From: Bacteroidales bacterium
GTDB lineage: Bacteria; Bacteroidota; Bacteroidia; Bacteroidales; GCA-2748055
NCBI GenBank assembly: GCA_016936975.1
Contig: JAFGWU010000062.1
Location: 57,629-121,628, forward strand
DNA length: 64,000 nt
Direction: 5' to 3'
Part shown: piece after piece, positions 52,915 through 60,257 of the stretch
Position numbering within the stretch: position 1 is the first letter of the stretch
Layout of the letters: every line of letters starts with the position of its first letter
Translations under genes and position numbers: made by a program
The notes under the pieces: model-generated
Database searches by the model: none
What the model was told of the DNA's origin: nothing
What the model saw: the letters and a program-made list of their open reading frames with translations, nothing else

Positions 52915-54408
52915 ATGAAGATATCAGGGAAAAATATCGGATTATTCACTGGCATGTTGCTTTTCTTCGTGTTATTTTTCCTTCCGGCTCCGGAAGGGAT
53001 GAATGTCGCTGCAAAAAATACGGCTGCCATTGTCCTGCTCATGAGCGTGTGGTGGATTTCAGGGGCCATCCCGATCTATGCGACAGCGCTTTTGCCCATC
53101 GCACTCTTCCCACTTCTGAAAATCCTCCCGGCCTCAACAACTGTTGCCAATTATGGTCATAATTATGTCCTTATGTTCCTTGCCGGCTTCATTATCGCTA
53201 AAGTCATTGAGATACAAAAGCTCCATAAGAGGATTGCCCTGGTGATCATCAATGCCATTGGCGGTAATCAGAAAAAAATAATACTCAGCCTGATGCTGGC
53301 GACAGCGTTTATTTCCATGTGGATATCGAATGTTACCACGGTACTCCTGATGCTTCCCATTGCCCTCTCTATTATCATGAAAGAGGAAGAGGAGCAAAAG
53401 GGAAAAAACAATTTTCCTGTGGCATTGATGCTTAGTGTGGCCTACGGGGCAACGGTAGGCGGTGTTGGTACCCTGATAGGTTCTCCTACAAACCTTATTT
53501 TTGTGGGTGTTCTGGAAAAATTATTTCCCAAAGCACCTTCCGTTACCTTTTTTAACTGGCTCAAGATTGGTCTGCCGGTAATGATTATTTTCCTGCCAGT
53601 GGTCTGGTTTTATCTGATTAAATATTTCCGCATCAGTGGAGATATCAGCAACGATCTTTCCGTAATTAGCGAGGAGTTAAAAGTGCTTGGAAATATGTCG
53701 CCAGGTGAGAAAAGGGTTATGTACGTTTTCCTCCTGGCTGTTTTCGGCTGGGTCTTCCGGGAAGATTTTATCTTCGGAAATACCGTTATACCGGGCTGGG
53801 CATCCTTGCTCGGTCTTACAGGTTATGCACATGACAGTACGGTGGCAATGTTCTGTGCAGTACTCATGTTTATGATTCCGGCCGACAGGAACAGGCGACT
53901 GATTACCTGGAAAGAAGCAAGTCAGATACCCTGGGGCGTGGTTATGATTGTGGGGGGAGGATATGCCGTAGCCGACGGTTTCAGCAACAGCGGTCTTGCC
54001 GAATGGCTTGGAAATCAGCTTATATTCATTAACAGCCTGTCGTCTTTCTTCGTGCTGATCATCATCCTTGCTTTCATTCTTTTCTTTACCGAGGTCAATT
54101 CCAATACCGCTACCATCAACATCTTCCTGCCGGTCTTAGCGAGCCTGGCTGTCGTTTCAGGAACAAATCCCCTCTTACTGATGATTCCTGCCACCATTGC
54201 CGCTTCTTTTTCGTTCATGATGCCTGCGGGTACAGGACCAAATACTGTAATCTTTGCAAGCGAAAGGATAACGATATCCGATATGGCCAAATGCGGGCTG
54301 TGGTTAAAATTTATCAGTCTGGTTCTGCTCACTTTAATTCTGTATTTCATCGTTATGCCCTGGCTGAACCTGAACCCTTCACTTCCCCACTGGGCTAGTT
54401 CCTACTGA
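52915..54408 (+). CDS. DASS/SLC13-family sodium:anion symporter
   Basis: A 497-residue membrane protein with about 11-12 hydrophobic segments and the inverted repeat of the divalent anion:Na+ symporter family. The two substrate-site loops are visible in each half: WISNVTTVLLMLP (residues 137-149) with GTLIGSPTNLI (185-195), and EVNSNTATINIFLP with PAGTGPNTVIFASER. The first loop reads Ser-Asn-Val where most members have Ser-Asn-Thr. Family members take up dicarboxylates, citrate, sulfate or phosphate. Its presence in the island suggests that breakdown of the substrate also frees an organic acid or inorganic anion. It may have its own promoter, since a palindrome separates it from the preceding gene. 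Confidence 0.9.
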   Translation: MKISGKNIGLFTGMLLFFVLFFLPAPEGMNVAAKNTAAIVLLMSVWWISGAIPIYATALLPIALFPLLKILPASTTVANYGHNYVLMFLAGFIIAKVIEIQKLHKRIALVIINAIGGNQKKIILSLMLATAFISMWISNVTTVLLMLPIALSIIMKEEEEQKGKNNFPVALMLSVAYGATVGGVGTLIGSPTNLIFVGVLEKLFPKAPSVTFFNWLKIGLPVMIIFLPVVWFYLIKYFRISGDISNDLSVISEELKVLGNMSPGEKRVMYVFLLAVFGWVFREDFIFGNTVIPGWASLLGLTGYAHDSTVAMFCAVLMFMIPADRNRRLITWKEASQIPWGVVMIVGGGYAVADGFSNSGLAEWLGNQLIFINSLSSFFVLIIILAFILFFTEVNSNTATINIFLPVLASLAVVSGTNPLLLMIPATIAASFSFMMPAGTGPNTVIFASERITISDMAKCGLWLKFISLVLLTLILYFIVMPWLNLNPSLPHWASSY

Positions 54409-54719
54409 TTTTTCGTTTCAGCCGGCAATAACCTGTTTTCAGCTGCAATTATAGTCATCGTGCCAGTTCCCGGTTTTCCAGAATGCTGTATAAAAAATAG
54501 ATTTGCAATAAAATTCATATAATATTACTGGTAGCTATTTAATCACATCAATGAACTGCCGAGTAATTTTAAGTAAAAGCTATGAAAGCTTTAAATAAAA
54601 TCCGACGACTTATCATTCTTGACTTTATTCTAAGTATCAATGCAGCAGGAATATACTTTCTTCTTGACCTTCAACAATGAACTTTCATTATCCCATGGTA
54701 GCGATCGATATGCCATCGC
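54409..54719. other. Non-coding, AT-rich gap without recognisable content
   Basis: This 311-bp stretch after the DASS gene has no open frame of note and no clear hairpin terminator. It leads into the decayed IS256 transposase. Confidence 0.5.
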
Positions 54720-54724
54720 TTTTA

Positions 54725-55759
54725 CGCTAAATTCAATCAGCAAAACCGGAAAGAAAACCCCCGGATTTGGCTGATACTGGTCGGGTACGGCCAATCAGGC
54801 CAAATGGGGACTGGAAAACGGCGTATTGCAGCCGGATACTTGTCCTGATAATCCGCAGCGAGTTGATCCAAAGCATCCTGCGCATTTTCAAACGCTTCAC
54901 AGCTCCATGCTTCCTTCAGGCGCTGGGACACATCCTCCCGCCGGCTTTTAGGGACCAGGTCCGTTACATTTACCGTAAAATGACGCTGACATCGGAGCTA
55001 TACTGCTCCCTAATAATGCTTCTTTATAGCCGGGTGGATCCCGGGATGGTCATTGCTTGTTACCAATCGGACACCACGAAATCCTCTTTCTTTTAATCCG
55101 CCGATGAAACGGTCCCAGAAATCGCTCGTCTCCGACCAGGCAGTATCTAATGCCAACTCATGACAATAGCCTTCAGAATCGATCCCCATGGCTATTTGTA
55201 CGGCTATATCGATGATCTTCCCATCGATCCGGCAGCTCTCATAGCGTGCATCAACAACTACCTACGGATACTCCCTGGTGAAGGTCCGCTATCACCAGGC
55301 ATTCAGTTCAGTATCAAGCTTCATGGCGAACTGGCTAATAGTTGTCGAAGGAAACTCCTTACTCATCAGCTATTCGGTTATCTGTTTCATCTTGCGCGTG
55401 AAGACGCCCTGCAGATAAGCCTCAGCCAGGGCCAGAACAAGGGCCTTCTCACTTCTTTGGTACCGTTCCAGAATCGAAGGGTAGAACTGGCCGTCACGGG
55501 TCTGGGGAACCTACAAAACCAAAGGGCCTACACGCGTGTACAGGGTCCTGGAATTGTATCCATTGCGATAACTACGACGATCCTCACCCCGTTCATAGCT
55601 ATCAACACCGATATACTCCTCTCTCTCCATCTCCATCAGGTTCTGTATACCTAACCGTAAAATTTCGGCCATTATGTTCTCACCGTTAAAATTTATTAGC
55701 TCTGAAAGCAGTTCAACTGAGTTCTTCTTTGTAATTTGTTCCTGTTCTTTGAAAGTCAT
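54725..55759 (-). pseudogene. Decayed IS256-family (mutator-type) transposase
   Basis: Reading the minus strand, the N-terminus MTFKEQEQITKKNSVELLSE continues to EEYIGVDSYER, NGYNSRTLYTRVG and then a frameshift near 55511. Later pieces in other frames are PQTRDGQFYPSILERYQRS, ALAEAYLQGVFTRKM, GIDSEGYCHELALDT, the conserved GVRLVTSNDHPG block, RCQRHF and, near 54737-54931, MSQRLKEAWSCEAFENAQDA. Several in-frame stops (for example after KQITE and IKKHY) and shifts kill the gene. This is the order seen in IS256 transposases, so the whole gene is present as a wreck. Terminal inverted repeats were not identified. Confidence 0.85.
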
Positions 55760-55937
55760 GGTTGTTTGTTTTATTGGTTCGACTCTTTAAAACTATAAAT
55801 CAACCGTGAATTTCTTTTTATTTTATACTAAAATCAATTTTACAAAAACAAATTTACGTAGCGTAATTTTTGATTGTACCTTCTGTATATAGAACAGGCT
55901 CATGTACTCCAAAGAGTAGGGAGTATTGTCCAAATCC

Positions 55938-55987
55938 ATCCGCTACCGACCTCAACAAATTGCACCGCCACAGAAATGTGGCGGTTT
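55938..55987 (+). repeat. Right attachment site (attR): copy of tRNA-Cys 3' end and terminator
   Basis: Identical over 50 bp to 33957-34006. It holds the last 15 bases of tRNA-Cys and the accgccaca/tgtggcggt terminator hairpin but no tRNA body. Beyond it the sequence departs, apart from a shared atttg after a three-base gap. It marks the right end of the island. Confidence 0.9.
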
Positions 55988-56035
55988 ATTTGTAGCGGGA
56001 CAGATTTTGGGACGGCTGTTCAGTTAAATGCCTGG

Positions 56036-57610
56036 TTATCTGGTCAGGAATATTATTTTGTATTGCTTCTCGATCTCTTTAGTCTCTTCGACTGTTAACT
56101 TTTGAAATTCTTTGTTTTTAACGCGGCGTGACAGTTTTCCGTTATTTTGATCCAGGAATCTGATCAGCAGGGCCACCATTTTGTCGGGCATTTCAAAATT
56201 ATCATCTAACCATGCTTTCATTTGGTCATAATTCTGAAGGTATGAGACTTCTTCCGGGATAACTGTCCTGATTGTATAGTCAATGCAATCAAAAAGGAAT
56301 TCTGCCTGCAGCGTGGCATCATAGTATTTATAATAGTCGGCAGTATTATTTAAAACTTCGATATTATGATCCTCTGTTGTCTTCCATTCAATGAAGTCAA
56401 GAAGCGGGTGGGAATAACTTTCGAGTACTTTTCGATAATCATCAATCCGTTCTAAGATGGCTGCAGATACCGGGAATATTATTCCCCGGGGTGTAAAATT
56501 CATCTTTGCCAGGATATGATGTATAAGATACCTGTGAATCCTGCCATTACCATCAACAAACGGATGGATAAACAGGAATCCAAATGCAATCATAGCAGCA
56601 GTTAAAACCGGGTGAAATTCTGATTTTTCTAATTTGTCGTCGGTTTCCATTAATCCATTCAATAGTTCATTCAGATCCTGCCATCGTGCTGATATATGCT
56701 CCGGGATGGGTTCGCCTGTGCTCCTGTCATGTTCTCCGACAAATCCTCCCTCTTCTCTGAAACCCATCCTGATAAATCGGGTGTTCTCAATAACAATTTG
56801 TTGCAGACGTAATAATTCTTCTTTTGATAACGGTCGATTACCTGCCTGACCCATCACCTTTCCCCATCTGATTGCCCTGCTGTTGGATGGAGTTTCACCT
56901 TCAATGTTAAATGAAGCTTTGGAGTCCCTGAGCAGCAGAAAGGCCGAAGTCCTTGACAGAATATCATTATGAACATTGCGGACAAATCCTGCTGTTTTCT
57001 CTGAAAGGTCCTCTTTTATATATTCTTCCAGCTTTTCACTTTTGTTGATAAGAGGACAAAAATTGATTGTGCCGGGGAGATTATTTCTTATACGATGACG
57101 GGATGAATTTATACCTTTCCCCATTGTATATTGCAAATTGCCGTCTATCAACGGGATATAATTACCTTCTTTTAAATCAGGCAAATTCAAGCTCTTCTGC
57201 ATTAGCCATTCATACAGAAACCATATTTTGCGACTGTATTGACTTAATGGTTCGTTTTGAACAAGACTTTCAATGGCCTGCTCTTCAACTTGATCAAATA
57301 ATTTCTTAAAAAAAAGAAGATTGACTCCTTCATACTTCAGGCTGAAGACAAGATTTCCATACAGTGTGTCCGGAGGCCTGTGTCTTGGCGTAAAAACACT
57401 CCACTCCGGGTTTTGATATTGCCTGTGTTTTTCACTTATGAGAGCCAATTTCCCGGGAATGGGCATCGCAAGGTTTAAGACATCTATAATTACACCATAA
57501 CCTACCAGTATTCCCTTTTCAGGGGCCTCTCTCCCATGAAAAACAGTTATTTCTTGTGAGAATTGCGTAGCATTAATTATTTCACGTGAAATACGTTTAT
57601 TTTTAGTCAT
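56036..57610 (-). CDS. Fic-domain protein (AMP-transferase family) with internal inhibitory motif
   Basis: A 524-residue cytosolic protein. The Fic active-site loop is HPFVDGNGRIHR (residues 349-360), matching HxFx(D/E)GNGRxxR with the catalytic His. An inhibitory-helix motif of the (S/T)xxxE(G/N) type is seen upstream as SFNIEG (233-238), which puts it in the self-inhibited class. Residues 1-220 are an extra N-terminal region that I do not recognise. The C-terminal 90 residues look like a winged-helix unit. Fic proteins usually transfer AMP from ATP to protein hydroxyl groups; the target is unknown. The gene ends just outside the island's right att site. Repeated motifs overlap its start codon. 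Confidence 0.9.
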   Translation of the reverse strand: MTKNKRISREIINATQFSQEITVFHGREAPEKGILVGYGVIIDVLNLAMPIPGKLALISEKHRQYQNPEWSVFTPRHRPPDTLYGNLVFSLKYEGVNLLFFKKLFDQVEEQAIESLVQNEPLSQYSRKIWFLYEWLMQKSLNLPDLKEGNYIPLIDGNLQYTMGKGINSSRHRIRNNLPGTINFCPLINKSEKLEEYIKEDLSEKTAGFVRNVHNDILSRTSAFLLLRDSKASFNIEGETPSNSRAIRWGKVMGQAGNRPLSKEELLRLQQIVIENTRFIRMGFREEGGFVGEHDRSTGEPIPEHISARWQDLNELLNGLMETDDKLEKSEFHPVLTAAMIAFGFLFIHPFVDGNGRIHRYLIHHILAKMNFTPRGIIFPVSAAILERIDDYRKVLESYSHPLLDFIEWKTTEDHNIEVLNNTADYYKYYDATLQAEFLFDCIDYTIRTVIPEEVSYLQNYDQMKAWLDDNFEMPDKMVALLIRFLDQNNGKLSRRVKNKEFQKLTVEETKEIEKQYKIIFLTR

Positions 57611-57706
57611 GATACATGAAGAATGTTTATATCAAAGATATATGAAAAATATTTATAAGGCATGAAATTCTTTTATTTTTTAAAGTATTACATGAAAAAC
57701 GTTTAT
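57585..57706. promoter_or_regulatory. Five iterated 16-17-bp motifs around the fic start codon
   Basis: Copies close to CATGAAnAAnGTTTAT occur at 57585-57600 (cgtgaaatacgtttat), 57614-57630 (acatgaagaatgtttat), 57640-57656 (atatgaaaaatatttat), 57660-57676 (gcatgaaattcttttat) and 57690-57706 (acatgaaaaacgtttat). All have the same orientation and start 20-30 bp apart. The first lies inside codons 4-9 of the fic gene and the rest upstream. This looks like a repeated operator, possibly for autoregulation. The following stretch to 57998 has no gene beyond a 35-codon frame starting at 57692. Confidence 0.55.
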
Positions 57707-57998
57707 GGAGGTATAGATTCAATCCAGGATGAGCTGATCAAATATTGTTTTATACAACCTGAACCTATGCCGGAGTTCAGAGTGGTGATATTTCGGTGAG
57801 AATAAAATGAATTAGTCAAGACTAAATCTGACAGTCAGGGATTATACTATATTTGAAATTCGAGACAAAACAAATAAAATTTCCACCCCAAAACTGTCAG
57901 AAGTGAATCCAGAAGTAAAATTAATCAAAAGCAAATCAGTTTTATTGGGGAACCTGTAAAAATGGCGTATGATACATTGTTAAACGCCGGGCATTTTA

Positions 57999-58286
57999 TT
58001 ATTCTTTTGTGATTTCATATTCTTCAAGGTCCAGAATCATAGAGTTTATCTCCACATCAAACCATTCAAAAAACATCTCAGACGTCCTATTTGCTGGCCA
58101 TTTTTCCTCATCTGAATACCAGTCATTCAGTTCATTTGCGAAAATCCTCTCGAAATTGAACATAATATATTGACGTACCTCCTCATTGCTCCCCATTTCT
58201 TGTACCAGGTAAACATTGAATTCATCCTTTCTATTCTCTAAGGGATCATCATCAGGGAATACTTTATCAACCCAATTATAAAATGG
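57999..58286 (-). pseudogene. 5'-truncated small protein gene
   Basis: An ATG at 58196 would give 65 residues (MGSNEEVRQYIMFNFERIF...), but the same frame is open and coding-like back to 58286: PFYNWVDKVFPDDDPLENR followed by KDEFNVYLVQEMGSNEEV. It is cut there by an in-frame stop with no start codon. The conserved-looking acidic/aromatic sequence suggests the C-terminal part of a larger intracellular protein of unknown function whose front end is lost. Confidence 0.5.
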
Positions 58287-58341
58287 CTAACCTTGTACAG
58301 GAGAAACCATGTTGTTGCCTGATTAACCCTTTTATTTGAAA

Positions 58342-59202
58342 TCAGTTGTTCCGGCCGGACCCTTTGACTATTTTATGAACTGTATGGCTTTTGGTTGTTT
58401 CAATATGTATCAGGTATAAACCATCATCAAGGTCAGAGGTGTTTATATTTGTTTTGCAGGAATATGGAGTGTAACTCTTAAGTAACTGTCCGCATGTATT
58501 ATATAAACTGACAGCCGTTATTGGTTCAGCAGATTCTGCCATGACGATATCCTTGACAGGATTAGGATATACGCTGGTATGCGGGATATCATGAATTTGA
58601 GAACTGCTGATTTCTCCGGTAACCGTTCTGGCCATCTTAAAATCATCCACATCGCCCCATATCTCATTGGGATAGATATCAGGGGCCCAAAAGCTCACTT
58701 CAAGAACAAGTTTTTTACCTGCTGCAGGACTGCCGCTGGATATAATAAATTCATTCATGTAATCGGTCCAATCATCCCGGGGAGTTATTATATCGAAATA
58801 TACCTCATCAATGGTTGTGCGGCCTAAAGTATCAGTTCCTTCCAGATAACATAATTTAAGTACAAACTGATAATTATCAAAAGCTGCCGGCCAAATCCAC
58901 CTTCCCCTGAATGAAACTGAATATTCGACTTTTTCTGCGGCCGGGATTATTTCATCGAGCACATTAAAAATACTTCCTCCTGAATTTTGCAGATAGCAGA
59001 TGTAGTTTGATTCCCTGCCATGGGCATTATATGTAAAATTTTCTGAATGCCATGCAGGAATTTCGTTAATGTTCCAATACTTGGTGGAATCATCAGGTAA
59101 ACTGAAATCCCAATTTTCAATATAAATCGAATCCACATCCTGCGCCTTGACTCCAAAGGCAACAAGCAGAGCAATTGAAAAAGTAAAAATTCTTATCATC
59201 AT
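58342..59202 (-). CDS. Secreted protein with T9SS type A sorting domain
   Basis: A 286-residue protein with a signal peptide (IALLVAFGVKAQ). Residues about 25-190 form a beta-rich domain (IYIENWDFSLPDDS, YSVSFRGRWIWPAAFDNYQF, WGDVDDFKMAR) like carbohydrate-binding jelly rolls, though I cannot assign a family. From about residue 210 it has the T9SS sorting domain: HTSVYPNPVKDIVMAES, LYNTCGQLLKSY, and the end DDGLYLIHIETTKSHTVHKI. It is likely a small secreted or surface-attached binding protein. It is AT-rich and stands alone. Confidence 0.8.
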   Translation of the reverse strand: MMIRIFTFSIALLVAFGVKAQDVDSIYIENWDFSLPDDSTKYWNINEIPAWHSENFTYNAHGRESNYICYLQNSGGSIFNVLDEIIPAAEKVEYSVSFRGRWIWPAAFDNYQFVLKLCYLEGTDTLGRTTIDEVYFDIITPRDDWTDYMNEFIISSGSPAAGKKLVLEVSFWAPDIYPNEIWGDVDDFKMARTVTGEISSSQIHDIPHTSVYPNPVKDIVMAESAEPITAVSLYNTCGQLLKSYTPYSCKTNINTSDLDDGLYLIHIETTKSHTVHKIVKGSGRNN

Positions 59203-59217
59203 GGTTAATTTTAATGA

Positions 59218-59451
59218 TTAATAATAAGGAAATATTTGATAATTACCATCTTTATGCTTAAAAATATCAGGTTTATAAAAAACCAGGAGTGAATAATCCA
59301 CACAATTTATTTGATACCGCCCCTGCATGGCATCCAGCCAGCCCCATCTCAGCAGGTCGGCATAGCGCAGGATAGCATTGATCTCCGAGCGCCATTCCAC
59401 TTCATCCTGATTTTCAATTCCCGTTTTTAATGGCCGTAAGCAGCCTGGCAT
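59218..59451 (-). pseudogene. C-terminal gene fragment of unknown family
   Basis: A 77-codon frame whose apparent start lies inside the neighbouring methyltransferase gene. From about residue 14 it looks coding (VEWRSEINAILRYADLLRWG, then CVDYSLLVFYKPDIFKHKDG), like the tail of a larger protein. The front end is missing, presumably lost when it was joined to the methyltransferase end. I do not recognise the family. Confidence 0.3.
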
Positions 59452-60073
59452 AGTTCAGAAAGTAGTGCTTTTCCTCCGGCCTGGTGAAATTGAATTCCTT
59501 CAGGATCGCCTTCCAGTTGCGTTCGATGAAATCGAAGGCATAGACACATTCCACCGTTTTAAAGATGGTGCGGTGGTGCCATGGCATATCCGCCATGTTG
59601 AATTCGGCAAAATCCAGGATCGTTAGTTTGCCCCCCGGCTTCAGGTGAGTATGCGCGTTTTTCAGGATCGCTTCACGTACTTCATGCGGGAATCCATGGA
59701 TCACGAAACTGATGAGCACCCGGTCGTATTTTTTATCCAGGTCGAACGGTACATCCACCCGCTGACGGCGAAATTCAATGCGATCGTCTGGTTCGTGCTT
59801 TTTCAGGAATTGTTTTTCCATGATCGGTGAGAGGTCCACCCCGGTGATTCGGCCGGTATCCCCCAGGTATTCTGCCATCAGGGCTGCGTTCTTGCCCGTA
59901 CCGCATCCCATGTCGAGGATATGGTCTCCGGGGTTGATCTGCATATCACCTATCGCCTTCCGTATGAACCGTTCATATCTGCCTGCGGAAATGAAATTCA
60001 TGATCCTGTCGTAATGTCTTGCAATTACCGGATTCAGCTCCACTTTGGATTCTTTGTATAGTTTTTCAGCCAT
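59414..60073 (-). CDS. UbiE/Methyltransf_11-type SAM-dependent methyltransferase
   Basis: A 219-residue cytosolic class I methyltransferase. Motif I is ILDMGCGTGKNAALMAEY, then ITGVDLSPIMEKQFLKKH (motif II), YDRVLISFVIHGFPHEVRE (motif post-I/III) and LKPGGKLTILDFAEFNM, the pattern seen in UbiE-like enzymes. The substrate is unknown; without ubiquinone or menaquinone neighbours I do not call it ubiE. It has a short divergent gap to the PQQ-propeller gene. Confidence 0.87.
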   Translation of the reverse strand: MAEKLYKESKVELNPVIARHYDRIMNFISAGRYERFIRKAIGDMQINPGDHILDMGCGTGKNAALMAEYLGDTGRITGVDLSPIMEKQFLKKHEPDDRIEFRRQRVDVPFDLDKKYDRVLISFVIHGFPHEVREAILKNAHTHLKPGGKLTILDFAEFNMADMPWHHRTIFKTVECVYAFDFIERNWKAILKEFNFTRPEEKHYFLNYARLLTAIKNGN

Positions 60074-60257
60074 GGTCTTGTTTTGAAGCGCAATAATAGC
60101 AAGACTTTTTGGATCTCTCAGTGATGTTTGTTACACAAAGGTAATGATTCCGGAGCATTGAATAGCCGTGAAAAAGTTCTATTTTTACGGAACTGATTTT
60201 ACACGCAAAGTGGATTAACATCAGATAATCCAGGTGTTAAATAAAAATTATAAAACA

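Larger units (their letters stand above)
33957..55987. mobile_element. Genomic island integrated at tRNA-Cys (21,981 bp between repeats)
   Basis: The island is bounded by perfect 50-bp direct repeats at the tRNA-Cys 3' end and at 55938-55987. Inside are, in order, an excisionase-type HTH gene, about 900 bp of decayed DNA, a divergent helical-repeat protein, an eleven-gene plus-strand utilization locus (37.1-54.4 kb) and an IS256 relic. No integrase or conjugation gene is visible, so the element looks fixed in place. By eye the genes are more AT-rich than the flanking GC-rich carbohydrate genes at 17-33 kb, which supports foreign origin. Confidence 0.85.

Noticed and set aside
55160..55654. 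A 164-codon plus-strand open frame near the right end of the island
   Set aside because: It is antisense to the decayed IS256 transposase, whose conserved blocks are readable on the minus strand.
59414..60073. Assignment of the methyltransferase as ubiE/menG of menaquinone synthesis
   Set aside because: Motifs fit the broad Methyltransf_11 group only, and no quinone-synthesis genes are nearby, so the specific name is not justified.
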